Positions 31,249 to 41,543 of a stretch of 64,000 bases of DNA are shown here, one piece after another. The DNA is taken from positions 124,001-188,000 of the forward strand of contig PMSM01000003.1 in the NCBI GenBank assembly GCA_003168335.1, written 5' to 3'. The stretch is from Blastocatellia bacterium (GTDB lineage Bacteria; Acidobacteriota; Blastocatellia; Pyrinomonadales; Pyrinomonadaceae). A program made the translations under genes and the position numbers. Within the stretch, counting starts at the first letter, position 1. Every line of letters starts with the position of its first letter. Below the pieces are notes generated by a model that had not been told where the DNA came from, made no database searches, and was given only the letters and a program-made list of their open reading frames with translations.

Positions 31249-34176
31249 TCAGTTATCAACAACGGCGGAGACACCGGATTGAGGATCTCCAGCTAGACTA
31301 TAGGCCCGTAATGAAGGCTCTTCATGACTTCCCTTAACCAGGGCGAACTTTTCCTTGCAGTGCCGGACAAGGGAGTGATTGGCGGTAGTTACAACGAGGC
31401 GAACTGGGTGGGAACGTTGCTCGATTACAATCGTTCGAAGCACGTCCAGCACTGCGATGCGATTGAGGTCATCAAGATTGAGCAGCGGTTCATCCAGGAA
31501 AAACGTTCCGCCTAGTTCGCGCGCGCGTGAAAGAAAAATGGCAAGTGCCAAGTCCTGGCGTTGGCCAAGGCTCATTTGAGCAGTGTCTTCCAATTGATGT
31601 TCGCCTATACACGCAAGCCAGCGGAGAGGTCCCTCATCCTGACTCGAGTCAATTCGGTCGATGAATGTGGCACTCTGCGCCCGAACGTAAAGGGCCGTGA
31701 TGACATCGCAAAGAGGCTGGATTTGCTTCTTAACAAAGGCGTCCTTTGCCGTTCGCAGTGCGTCCGCCCCGACTACGCACTGACTGCGAACTTCCTCGAT
31801 GCGTTCGAGTTCATGAAGCCGGGCTTTCAGTTCGGTCAGTTGGCGCTGGCCGCTCGCCCGATCTCGTTCGTTCGACTCCGCCTCTCTTGCGGCTACCAAT
31901 GCGCCGCGCGCAGACTCTATTTCCTGTTTGGCTTGCGATAAGTTTTCTTCTCCTTCGTCCAAAATTACTTGACGCTGACCCAACAGTTGGTAGTCCCATG
32001 ATTCATCGTCTGCAACTAAACGCCATTGTGTCTCAAATTCCTCTCTTCCTGACTTTGCGATACCAATCTTCTCGGAGATTTCGGTGATTGAAGTCGTGAG
32101 CGTTTGTAGGTTGCCACGCAAACCAGCCAATGCTACACGAGCTTCCTCAGCATTCTTTCTGGAGTGGGCTGCTTCAACTCTTGCCTTCGCAGCCGTCGTT
32201 TCCGCGTTCTTAATTATGAGTTCCAAAACGCGTGTCCAATTGTCCGGTGGCAGATGCTCAAGATCGGCAATCGGCGCGCTATCGGAAAGGGCACGGACGT
32301 TCTCAGAAAGCGATAAGATTTCGCGTGCGACGGATTGCAACTCTAACGCGATCTCAAAGCGGCGTGCGCGTTCCTCCGCCAGACGCTCTGCTTCTGTAAC
32401 TTGGCCTTCAGTCTTTGACCGAAGCCCCGCGATACGACCAGCCAAGGAGTCATCCCGCAACTCCTTTGGGTCAATGCCAAGCGTCTCAAGAGTTGGTTTG
32501 GCTTCAGTCAATAGGCGGCGTGCTTCTTCGCGCTCGGCTGTTAAGGATTCCAGAGTTTCGGCAGCTTCATTCCAAATCTTTGCCCGTTGCTCAAAGCTCA
32601 AGATATCAACTTCCAAGAGCTGCTTTTGCACAGCGAGAGCATCGAGGGATTCGGGGATCTTGGAGATGCCTGACTCGATCGCTTTGCGCAGATTACTAGG
32701 GTTGCCGTGATCGTGAGCGCACAAAGGACAGCGCTGTTCATCCTTTGTTCCGTCGAGAAAATCACGACCTCCAATCCTGAGTTGCTCAAGTGGTCCGGCC
32801 AACTGATTGATTTGAGTTTCAATCGTCGCCAATGTAGATCTCGTTCCCGAGAGGGATTGTTCTACCCGATCGCGGTCTTCCGAGGTCGGAAGCTTGATAT
32901 TACGGATTCTTTCACCAGTGGTTTCTTCGCGGACTTTCGCCTCTCGCCATAACTTCAAAGAGTCTTCACACTTTAGTACTGTTTCCAGCAGTCCAGTGGC
33001 TCGCGATTGATTCGCCCGTGCGGCGGTGACCGCAGCTTGAAGCTCGGTCAGATCTATTTGTGTCTGCGCGTCACCCGTTAGCTCCCGCCACTGGGCCAAA
33101 GTCAGTTCCAAGGCCGCTCTAACCGAGTCGACAGGCTGCGATATGAGCGATCGTTCCAGTGCTTCAGCTTGCGAAGCGTCATTTTCCAGACGCTGCACCA
33201 GGCTTGTGGCGATCTCCAACTCTTTCTGCACTTCCGCGCGACGGAGACTTGACCTTTCTTGCTGTTTGCCGAGTAGTGTTATTTCCTCTCCTAGTGCTGA
33301 GTAACTAGTCGCTTTGGTTCTGACATAGATCAGTGCTGAGCGTTGCTGGCCCAACTTCCTATCAACCAGCTTGTAAGCATTCTCGGCAGCGGCCAGATGG
33401 GACTCAGGCGGCCCGGCCTTTGCTAATGCCTGGACTCCCAATCTGCGACTGACTGCGCTGATCTGTTGTTGATACGTTTCCAAGCTTGGTGCGCTTGCGT
33501 ACAAAGCTTCCGCTGTAATCTCCGATTCGCGAGAACCGATTTCACGCTTGACTCGTAGAACGTCTTCTTTCAGTCGAGCCTTTCCACCTATAGCGCCCAC
33601 TATTCTCATCAGGTCTCTTTCTTGTCGCTGCAACTCCCCGACGCCGAGTAGATCGCAGAAGACGAGATCACGGACTTCATTGCTCGAATCATCAGTATCG
33701 AGGAGCAGATCCAGCGCATGCGCTTCCAAAAGCCGTACGGCCCGGAACCAACTGCGCCTATTATTAAGTCGTTGCAAGCCCTTTGAGCTTTGCGGAAGGT
33801 TTTCCGGAGTGATGTTCGCGAGTAACTTGTTTAGCAACACCTTTTTCAATGTGCCGCCCTCAAAAACTTTTATCTGGTTAGCCTGCGTCTCGCTGTCTCG
33901 CCGGATGCGACTAGGCCCGCCACCGTTTCTGATTTCGGCTTCCACGGATGGCTGTGTCGATGTGAATATGTTGCTTACACCTTTGCCCTTGCTTTTGCCG
34001 AGCGGCTCCTTTAGTCGTTCAACTTCCCCAGTGAATAACCACTCGAGTGCGTCACACAAGCTTGTCTTGCCGACGCCATTTGGCGCATGAATTAGAGTGA
34101 GTCGCGCGCGGAGATCAAGCGGCAGTTCATTTGTGATTCCTCGGAAGGCATGAACCCTTAGAGAATCAAGAAGCAT
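31249..34176 (-). CDS. Rad50/SMC-like ABC ATPase with putative zinc hook (LmuB-like component)
   Basis: Walker A HAPNGVGKTSLCDALEWLF; CPLC hook (EQRCPLCAHDHGN) between coiled coils; signature MSLGQRQDLALAIFLSRA; Walker B GTFFLDEPLLNLDDLN; H-loop LVVTTANHSLV. Start MLLDSLRVHAFRGI at 34176. Confidence 0.9.
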   Translation of the reverse strand: MLLDSLRVHAFRGITNELPLDLRARLTLIHAPNGVGKTSLCDALEWLFTGEVERLKEPLGKSKGKGVSNIFTSTQPSVEAEIRNGGGPSRIRRDSETQANQIKVFEGGTLKKVLLNKLLANITPENLPQSSKGLQRLNNRRSWFRAVRLLEAHALDLLLDTDDSSNEVRDLVFCDLLGVGELQRQERDLMRIVGAIGGKARLKEDVLRVKREIGSRESEITAEALYASAPSLETYQQQISAVSRRLGVQALAKAGPPESHLAAAENAYKLVDRKLGQQRSALIYVRTKATSYSALGEEITLLGKQQERSSLRRAEVQKELEIATSLVQRLENDASQAEALERSLISQPVDSVRAALELTLAQWRELTGDAQTQIDLTELQAAVTAARANQSRATGLLETVLKCEDSLKLWREAKVREETTGERIRNIKLPTSEDRDRVEQSLSGTRSTLATIETQINQLAGPLEQLRIGGRDFLDGTKDEQRCPLCAHDHGNPSNLRKAIESGISKIPESLDALAVQKQLLEVDILSFEQRAKIWNEAAETLESLTAEREEARRLLTEAKPTLETLGIDPKELRDDSLAGRIAGLRSKTEGQVTEAERLAEERARRFEIALELQSVAREILSLSENVRALSDSAPIADLEHLPPDNWTRVLELIIKNAETTAAKARVEAAHSRKNAEEARVALAGLRGNLQTLTTSITEISEKIGIAKSGREEFETQWRLVADDESWDYQLLGQRQVILDEGEENLSQAKQEIESARGALVAAREAESNERDRASGQRQLTELKARLHELERIEEVRSQCVVGADALRTAKDAFVKKQIQPLCDVITALYVRAQSATFIDRIDSSQDEGPLRWLACIGEHQLEDTAQMSLGQRQDLALAIFLSRARELGGTFFLDEPLLNLDDLNRIAVLDVLRTIVIEQRSHPVRLVVTTANHSLVRHCKEKFALVKGSHEEPSLRAYSLAGDPQSGVSAVVDN

Positions 34177-34774
34177 CTGAAGCCTCCTCGTCCGTTGCTG
34201 TGCGAGCTTCCTCGCGAAGTGTTTCCGCCGTAGTTTCGTAGTTCTCAAGCTGCCCGTAAAGCTCCAGGGCGCGGCTTGCAATATCCGGAAGTTTGGGTGG
34301 CGACGCCAAGGTTACCGCCGAAGGTTGGACGGGTGGCAACCCAAGAACAGTCACTTTCCAAAGTGCGTCTCTCCAATCATTGTCGGGTGAGAGCCAAATC
34401 ACATGTTTACGGCACACAGCGGTATCAAGCTCAAGGGTTTGAACGGTGCCGCGCATCGTTTCGTCCGGCTTCAATGGCAGTGCAAACAGCAAGTAACCAT
34501 CCAGGAATTTTCCACTCTGTTCATACTTGGTGAGTCGCCGCCACATCCACTCCTGAGCACTCTCTTTGATAGCGGTCAATTTTTCGAGCTCGATCGAAGA
34601 GAGTGGGATCAGCGCCAACACGGCAAACGAGCTTTCCCAAGTCAAAGTGCGTTCGGGCGCTGAGGTCTCATCCACTGCCGCTGCAGCACCGGCGAACTCA
34701 AAACCGACGGGAATAGCTAACTCTTCGAGTTGCTGCTTAAGCAGTTCCAGAAGTTCGTTTTTCATCCGTTTCAA
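34166..34774 (-). CDS. Small middle component of SMC/ABC three-component system (LmuC/ABC-3C MC-like)
   Basis: 202 aa; overlaps the upstream stop by 4 nt and the downstream SMC start by 11 nt; SGKFLDGYLLFALP..., CRKHVIWLSPDNDWRDALWK. Confidence 0.55.
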   Translation of the reverse strand: MKRMKNELLELLKQQLEELAIPVGFEFAGAAAAVDETSAPERTLTWESSFAVLALIPLSSIELEKLTAIKESAQEWMWRRLTKYEQSGKFLDGYLLFALPLKPDETMRGTVQTLELDTAVCRKHVIWLSPDNDWRDALWKVTVLGLPPVQPSAVTLASPPKLPDIASRALELYGQLENYETTAETLREEARTATDEEASDAS

Positions 34775-36522
34775 TTCGCCGCAAGTTGATTCACAATCGT
34801 GGTCCTTTTCTGGGCTAGAGTTGTATCAGGATCACTCAAAGAGTTTTCAATTTCGCCTAGCGGACGCCAGAAAATATGACGACACCTGACGCTCGTGAAA
34901 TCGCCGACTACAGGAATCTCCGTATAGTCCACCGATTTATCCGGTTGGATTGCTCCAGCCGGGCTATGCCCTGCACGTCCATTGCCTATTACAAGGAGTT
35001 GAGGTTCGTGCGGATATTTGACAGATAACTCCCTCAGGATTTGCCACATTTTTCTCCAGTCATGAAGTGGCGACTTCCAGATGAGAGCCTCGCGATCCTC
35101 CAATTGCAACTGACCATGAAAGGAGTCTGCCACTAGCGGTGTTGCTCCCGACACTTGTTCGACTGCGGAGAAAACAGCTAGGGCTTGGTCGAGGTGAATC
35201 GTTTGCGTATCCATCGCATCTGGACTAAAGCTGGCAGCCTTCTCCTCGACTCCCGAGAGCAATCGTGGCCAAAGCCTGGGGCCTAGATGAGCCTCGTCGG
35301 GATCCGACTTGATAGAATCGAGTCCGCTCTCAATAAGGGGCTTCGCCGAGTTATGATAGTTGCTTGAAATCACATCTCGGCGGCGCATGACGTACCTCCT
35401 CAGTTCTTGAGAGGGGACACTCTCTATGAGTCGATGTAGCCCTCCAGCTTCGAGAACTCGATGTTGTGGTACCCAAATTCGCCCAAGTTCTGCCGCGTTC
35501 ACCCAACAAAAATGTCCAAACGCAACTCCGACCAAGGACTGTCGTAGCAGCAAACCCGACCCTTCATTTGTGCTTACATAGCGAACAGATGGAAATGGGT
35601 GGGGCGGTGCACTTGCCATTATGTGTTTGTGGACGAACCCACCGCTGAGACACCGCCATTGGTCTTGCTCCGGATCCAAAAACATGGGTGCTGCTAGTTG
35701 ATTCACAAAGATCAAACCGGCACGGCGAGAATTCAGGCTTACGATGTTATTGATGACGCCGGACCAGTGACCGCTCTGGGGCTTATCAGTGTACAACGGT
35801 GCTGCAACCAGAACGTTGGGGCCATTCTGAGGTCGTGGTGCAAGCGTGCGTGTGATGCGCACCCTGGCACTATTCGGCTGCTCCGAAATTAAATCCGAGC
35901 AGATAATCGGAAACAACAATAGATCTTGAGTCTCGATCTGTAGAATATAATCGCCGGTAGCTAATCCGTCGATAGTGATTTCAAATTGTTGTTCAAAAAA
36001 GTTCTTGAGAATCACATAACAACTTGAGTCGCCTATGCCGTTGTGAATCCAGCACCATCCTGAGTTGTATCGATTTTGGGGATCGATCTCATCCGCACCG
36101 CCGGGCCACGTTGCTGTGCATTGCCCCAGCAGTTGTCGAAGACGGAGTCCGTCTACCGCACCGAACCCCGCAATAACGATCAGAGGATGCGGATAACCAT
36201 CGATCAAACTGTTCAGAGTGTCGAAGTCACCCGATGAAAAAGCATACTCTGGAAAAATTACTAGGCCACTCTGACCAGCGAACCAACGCGATAGTCGAGT
36301 TTGTCCCTCCTCATCCGCAAAAATTGCCACGGCTAACGCTAAAGAATCAGGGCGTGATGCATCATTGGGAATTCCTGCTGGATTTACCAAAGCAGGCTGT
36401 GCAAGGCAAACTGGTAGCTCACCGTTGGCGTTAAGCCAACCGGCATCATTTGATATTGTGCAGACACCTTCGGCGAAAGTGGGGTCGGCGTTGGGCATGC
36501 GACAAAACGCTCCTAAGGACAT
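34771..36522 (-). CDS. Nitrilase/carbon-nitrogen hydrolase-fold putative effector with C-terminal domain
   Basis: Nitrilase catalytic set readable: Glu in GLVIFPEYAF, Lys...Glu spaced by 8 in ILKNFFEQQFE, Cys in LLLFPIICSDLISEQP. Confidence 0.75.
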   Translation of the reverse strand: MSLGAFCRMPNADPTFAEGVCTISNDAGWLNANGELPVCLAQPALVNPAGIPNDASRPDSLALAVAIFADEEGQTRLSRWFAGQSGLVIFPEYAFSSGDFDTLNSLIDGYPHPLIVIAGFGAVDGLRLRQLLGQCTATWPGGADEIDPQNRYNSGWCWIHNGIGDSSCYVILKNFFEQQFEITIDGLATGDYILQIETQDLLLFPIICSDLISEQPNSARVRITRTLAPRPQNGPNVLVAAPLYTDKPQSGHWSGVINNIVSLNSRRAGLIFVNQLAAPMFLDPEQDQWRCLSGGFVHKHIMASAPPHPFPSVRYVSTNEGSGLLLRQSLVGVAFGHFCWVNAAELGRIWVPQHRVLEAGGLHRLIESVPSQELRRYVMRRRDVISSNYHNSAKPLIESGLDSIKSDPDEAHLGPRLWPRLLSGVEEKAASFSPDAMDTQTIHLDQALAVFSAVEQVSGATPLVADSFHGQLQLEDREALIWKSPLHDWRKMWQILRELSVKYPHEPQLLVIGNGRAGHSPAGAIQPDKSVDYTEIPVVGDFTSVRCRHIFWRPLGEIENSLSDPDTTLAQKRTTIVNQLAAN

Positions 36523-36682
36523 TGGAGCATAGAACTGCCGCCTTGACGGGTTTGGAGATCGAATCCTGAAAAGAACCAGGTGCGGCGGTCGTATGCGGAA
36601 ATATCTTGCACCAAACGACGCGCTAATTACCAGTCAGGGGGCACACCCCCCGCGCTCTGAAGTCTGGTTCTCGGAAGCTAGG

Positions 36683-39600
36683 TTAGGAGATTTGCTCGCT
36701 TGATACGGCAACTTTCAGCATGCCATTGACCTCTTCGATCTTCTCCCCTCGAACCAGCTTGGCAATTTGTGATTCAATCACAGCCTTCAATTGAGCACTA
36801 GTAGCTTGAAACCCTAGAAGTCGCGCAATTGCCGAAGGAATCTCACTTCGCGTGGCTCCGTGGCTCGCGTCTAGAATTGCCAATATCGCAGCGCGAATTT
36901 CAGTTGGTGGTAAGTGATCCGGTTTTCTTAGGGTTGGAGACATAACGTTCGCGCGGTTCCGGACTCGCACTGGGGATGTGAGCATCGTTAGGCAATCCTC
37001 TTCTCTAACACACGATCTGCTTGCCAAAAGAGATTCAATTGCGCGGGCAACCACGTCATGAATGCGTGAGCCAGCGCGACCCTTGGACCAGAGCATACGA
37101 ACTCGGGTGACGATTTCCTCTTCGTGGATTGGGCCTTCGTGCTCCAAGATGCGGAGCACGATCGCTGCCATGTCTTTGGTGTAGAGTTCGTGCGGATCTA
37201 GTTTACTCGGAACCTCAAAACGCGCTTCGCTGTAAGGTTCAGACAAACTGCTGATGCCTCGATTGTCGATTTCAAAGATAGTCTCGCGCTCGATACCGTT
37301 TTGCGACTCGCTAGTAACCTCAAAGTGGGAGGACGGCAACTCCTCAAGCGTATTCTCATCGATAGCGGTCTCGGCGCGCGCAAGAGCTTCAGCGACCTTG
37401 CCAAGCTGTTCAGACGGCCGTTGGAACCAATCAGTGCTCCAGATCCGATGGATAACCCATCCGTGATCTTCAAGGACCGCTTGGCGCAAACGATCGCGGT
37501 CACGCGCAGAACGTGAATGGTGGTATGCCGCGCCGTCGCATTCGATCCCGAGCACATATCGACCAGGCTGTTTCGGATGAAGTACGCCCAAGTCGACAAA
37601 AAACCCTGCAATGCCAACTTGTCGATGAACCTGATAGCCCAAAGATTCAACTGCCTGGGCTACGACTTCTTCAAAGAGAGACTGCTCCTCTCCACCTGAC
37701 GGCTGCGAGATTGGAAGTCGTCCGGTTTGAGCGAACGAAAGGAACGCCTTGAATGCGGCTGCTCCGCGACTGCGTGCTCTTTGAAGATCAATATCATCCG
37801 CTGTAATCGACGAAAAGATTTCACAACGCAACTTGGCTCGGCTGATCAAGACGTTGAGTCGGCGCTCTCCCCCTTCGACGCTGAGCGGACCAAAGCTCAT
37901 CGCCATATATCCGTTAACGTCCCGACCATACCCTACGGAAATGAAGATCACGTCCCGCTCGTCACCCTGAACGTTTTCAAGATTCTTGATGAAGAAAGGT
38001 TCCACAGAATGCGCCGAAAAGAATGACTCAACGTCAGGGTTTTCCCGTCGGAGCAATTCCAACTCATCCTCGATTGCTTGCCTCTGCTGAATCGAAAACG
38101 TTGCTACACCCAGACTCTTTTGATGATCCTCGCGAGCGTGCTTTAGGATGGCGCGGCAAACAGCTTTAGCTTCAACTCTATTCGTTCGCGATGCGCCGCG
38201 ATCGTAAACGCCTTCCGGAACGTGATTGAACTTGAGGCCAAGGCTTCCGGAAGCCGAGTAGGGACTTGGAACAATGTAAAGCTCGTCGTTATAGAACTCG
38301 TGGTTGGAAACTGCGATGAGTGAGTGGTGCCGGCTGCGATAGTGCCAGCGAAGCATTGACGACGACAATCCCCGCGCGGAGCACAACCCCAAAATGCTTT
38401 CGATGTCCTGAGCTTGCGCAGCCTGGGGCTCCTCGCCTTCGTCATAGTCATCAGATTCCTCGACGTTTGAGGTGAGCCTACTGAAGAACCGGGTTGGTGG
38501 TAGCTGTCTATCGTCCCCCACGACAACGATCTGCTTGCAACGAGCGACGGCTCCGAGAGCGTCCACTGGGAGGACTTGGCTGGCTTCATCAATGACCAGC
38601 AAGTCAAACTCCACCGCTCCAGGTTCCAAAAACTGCGCCACGGAGAGAGGGCTCATCATAAACACTGGCTTGATCGCTTGGACTACTGAGCCGGCGTCCT
38701 TGAGCAAACGTCGGACCGTACGATGCCCGCGCTTACGTTCCATCTCTGCTTTCACGAGTCCCGTTGCCCCGACACCTGAATCATGCGGCGGCAGTCGCTC
38801 ATAGTGCGCAACCAGTGTTCGATACTTCGCGAGCTCCAGCCGTTCCTTATCCAAGTGCCGGAATTCAGCCACATGATTGCTGTGCAACATTCCATCAAAC
38901 TGTGCGAATTCTGGCTTTTGACGAGCAACCTCGCGAAGCAACTGGCCATAGTAAACACGATCAAAACAGTCAGATACCGCCTTGGGTTCGATAGCGCCGG
39001 ATTCCAATCTGTCGACAAGCTGACCAAGTTTGAGCTCTCGCGCCATTCTTGTGCGCACGAAGTAGTTGTTCCAGCGCGACAACCCTTCCATGTCTGAGAG
39101 CCAGATTGAGCATCGCTCGGTAAGCGTCTTGAGGGGAACAGTATTGAAAATCGGAGCATCGAATGCGATGCGGCAGTCAAGACTTAGTTCCTGAAACAGT
39201 TCCGTCAATTCCGTCTTAGCTCGATCTGCTATGGCTGAAAGCTGGTTAACCAGCGTGGCTACCTGTTTCTGATCTTGCACCGTAGAGAACGTCTGTCTGA
39301 AGTTCGAATCAAGGCCCACTTCCTGCTGGTGCGTTACCCAATTCAGAACTGCCTCTAGCTGATCCCAGCTTGATTTCTCATTGCGCCACAAGCTTCCAAA
39401 CGCAGACCGCCCCAGGGATTCTCCACTCCGAATTTGTCGTAATGCGCTTTGACCGGCAATGATCGCGTCACAGATTGAAAGACGATCCGAATAGTTCTTT
39501 GGTAATTCGATTTTGAGCGCTTCCCGCAAGGTCCGAATTGCTCGGCGATAGTCTGAATAAAGAAACCGCAGGAACGATCGTCCGCGGGTGACAATGTGAC

Positions 39601-41461
39601 CGCGTGCTGCTGAAGAGTCTCCATTCCATATTGATTCGTTGACTTGCTGTCCGACCTCTCCGAAGGCGCCAGTGAATTTTCGTCCTTCATCGAGAAGATC
39701 ACGTAGGCTGTCTAGACCAGCACTCCACACGCCATTGCACAAAGCTTGTTTGTCAACAGTCGGAGCCTTCGCCACATATTCGGCAACAACACGCTGGCGA
39801 TCGACTTCATCGAAGCTATTTGGAGACGGTTGGGCTAGAACTGACGCCAACTTGTTAGACGTTTCGAGCAACGCGGAGAGAGTCTCCGCTAAAGAGCGAA
39901 TTCTTGACTCCAGCGGATCAAGATCAATTTTCAAAACCGTTTCTCGACACACACCTCGCCAGTTGTGCTGGGAGGGCAAGCCGATTTCTTCGACGCGTGT
40001 TGCCAATTCCTCGGCTAGTTTCCGACGCCCTTTCAAATCCTCACGCGTCCAAGTCTCGGCTTCAGGGAATACAAGATCCGCAGCTTCGCGGCCGCGATCG
40101 TTCAGAGAAGCAAGCTGTCCCATCATCACGAAAGGGGTAACCGAACTTGGAAGATGCGGCTCGTGTAGGGATACAACATGTCTGTTTAGAACTGCTCGCT
40201 GCTCTTCAAGTTTGGGCACCAGCGATTCGAGACTAAGCGTTACAGGCCGACCGAGTTTCCAGGTGCGACCAATCTCTTCAATCACTGCGCGCTTGTTTGC
40301 CTTGTTGCTGTGTAATTCCAGGCACACGGCGCCTATGCCTTCGTTTTCCAATCGGCGCTTCACGACTTGCAGCGCGGCCAACTTTTCTGCGACGAACAAT
40401 ACCTTCTTGCCGTCAAGCACTGCACTCGCAATGATGTTAGATATCGACTGACTCTTTCCAGTGCCAGGTGGTCCTTGAATGACAGCGCTTTCGCCTGCGC
40501 GCACTCTTTCAATTGCTATAGTTTGGGAACCATCAGCGTCTACAACGTGGTCCAGTTTTGAAGCAGGTATTATCTCGTCTAGATTTGCGTCATTAGGGAT
40601 GATGTGTTCCGCTCGTTGGAATCCATCCGAAAGCAGACTCGTGATCATGGAGTGACCGAGAAGTCCGTTTGCATCGGGCCAATTCTGCGAATCAAGATCG
40701 CGGTACATAAGAAGCTTAGCGAACGAGAAGAACCCAAGGGTCATCGCGTTCGGTAGTACTTCCCAGTCCTTGGCACCCTCGATCGCCTGCCTTACCGCGT
40801 CGAAGTAGTCCGTTGGATTGAATTCCTCATGTTCTGGGAAAGGAGGAAGGCCCATAGCGAAATCGTTCTTCAATCGTGCTTCAAGAGAAAGATTTGGTTC
40901 GATCTCTTCTTCGCGCCACCGGAGCCGAAAGCGCTCGGACGCAGTCTTGCGCTGAAGGTCGACTGGAATCAGAATGAGCGGAGCGAATCGGGGCGTGTCT
41001 GAATGTCCTGCCTCGAACCACTTGAGATGCCCAAAGGCAAGATACAAAACGTTGACGCCCTGCTCCTCAATCATTGTACGAGCATTGGTAAAGAGATCGA
41101 GGAGTCGTCGTTGGAGTCCTTCGGGAGACAATGCTGTCTGAAGGCGCAGGTCGACGTAACGTCTCGCGACGCCAGTACCTGGGTCCTCTTCTTCGTCGGG
41201 TTGCGGTAGTCCGATCTCCTCGTCGTCGAACAATTGCGAGTCTGTGCTATCGGCCGGTTTGGTCTGTTTGCCCGGAAGGAAGGTCAAAGCCTTCTTCTCG
41301 TTCACCAACAGTCGGAAGACTTCTGCGCTAAGCTCATCGTAGACCTGAATGATACGCGCAGACTTTGAATTCACAGGAATTGACAGGAGGCGATTCCTGG
41401 TTGAGAGATCGAGAAGCTCCTTGCGGCTTCGATCAAGAAGGTCTTGTATGCTCAGCGGCAT
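36683..41461 (-). CDS. DUF4011 - SF1 helicase - Vsr/MTES_1575-like endonuclease - DUF3320 protein (defence-associated)
   Basis: SRKELLDLSTRNRLLSIP (DUF4011), VIQGPPGTGKSQSISNIIA (Walker A), LLVIDEASQV, VVVGDDRQLPPTRFF, LRWHYRSRHHSLIAVSNHEFY, LNVLISRAK; C-terminal GRYVLGIECDGAAYHHSRSARDRDRLRQAVLEDHGWVIHRIWSTDWF nuclease motif. Confidence 0.92.
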   Translation of the reverse strand: MPLSIQDLLDRSRKELLDLSTRNRLLSIPVNSKSARIIQVYDELSAEVFRLLVNEKKALTFLPGKQTKPADSTDSQLFDDEEIGLPQPDEEEDPGTGVARRYVDLRLQTALSPEGLQRRLLDLFTNARTMIEEQGVNVLYLAFGHLKWFEAGHSDTPRFAPLILIPVDLQRKTASERFRLRWREEEIEPNLSLEARLKNDFAMGLPPFPEHEEFNPTDYFDAVRQAIEGAKDWEVLPNAMTLGFFSFAKLLMYRDLDSQNWPDANGLLGHSMITSLLSDGFQRAEHIIPNDANLDEIIPASKLDHVVDADGSQTIAIERVRAGESAVIQGPPGTGKSQSISNIIASAVLDGKKVLFVAEKLAALQVVKRRLENEGIGAVCLELHSNKANKRAVIEEIGRTWKLGRPVTLSLESLVPKLEEQRAVLNRHVVSLHEPHLPSSVTPFVMMGQLASLNDRGREAADLVFPEAETWTREDLKGRRKLAEELATRVEEIGLPSQHNWRGVCRETVLKIDLDPLESRIRSLAETLSALLETSNKLASVLAQPSPNSFDEVDRQRVVAEYVAKAPTVDKQALCNGVWSAGLDSLRDLLDEGRKFTGAFGEVGQQVNESIWNGDSSAARGHIVTRGRSFLRFLYSDYRRAIRTLREALKIELPKNYSDRLSICDAIIAGQSALRQIRSGESLGRSAFGSLWRNEKSSWDQLEAVLNWVTHQQEVGLDSNFRQTFSTVQDQKQVATLVNQLSAIADRAKTELTELFQELSLDCRIAFDAPIFNTVPLKTLTERCSIWLSDMEGLSRWNNYFVRTRMARELKLGQLVDRLESGAIEPKAVSDCFDRVYYGQLLREVARQKPEFAQFDGMLHSNHVAEFRHLDKERLELAKYRTLVAHYERLPPHDSGVGATGLVKAEMERKRGHRTVRRLLKDAGSVVQAIKPVFMMSPLSVAQFLEPGAVEFDLLVIDEASQVLPVDALGAVARCKQIVVVGDDRQLPPTRFFSRLTSNVEESDDYDEGEEPQAAQAQDIESILGLCSARGLSSSMLRWHYRSRHHSLIAVSNHEFYNDELYIVPSPYSASGSLGLKFNHVPEGVYDRGASRTNRVEAKAVCRAILKHAREDHQKSLGVATFSIQQRQAIEDELELLRRENPDVESFFSAHSVEPFFIKNLENVQGDERDVIFISVGYGRDVNGYMAMSFGPLSVEGGERRLNVLISRAKLRCEIFSSITADDIDLQRARSRGAAAFKAFLSFAQTGRLPISQPSGGEEQSLFEEVVAQAVESLGYQVHRQVGIAGFFVDLGVLHPKQPGRYVLGIECDGAAYHHSRSARDRDRLRQAVLEDHGWVIHRIWSTDWFQRPSEQLGKVAEALARAETAIDENTLEELPSSHFEVTSESQNGIERETIFEIDNRGISSLSEPYSEARFEVPSKLDPHELYTKDMAAIVLRILEHEGPIHEEEIVTRVRMLWSKGRAGSRIHDVVARAIESLLASRSCVREEDCLTMLTSPVRVRNRANVMSPTLRKPDHLPPTEIRAAILAILDASHGATRSEIPSAIARLLGFQATSAQLKAVIESQIAKLVRGEKIEEVNGMLKVAVSSEQIS

Positions 41462-41543
41462 AGTCTCTGCAAAGAACCCCGATCACGGTACGGTAAGTTA
41501 TCGCTGGAGGTCAACCGGGGTTGGCCGGGTCGTAGCTCATTTT

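Noticed and set aside
31249-34176. Calling the SMC-like protein a housekeeping RecN/SbcC
   Set aside because: Context (overlapping nitrilase and small component, mobile island) and lack of an SbcD partner argue against a housekeeping repair role.
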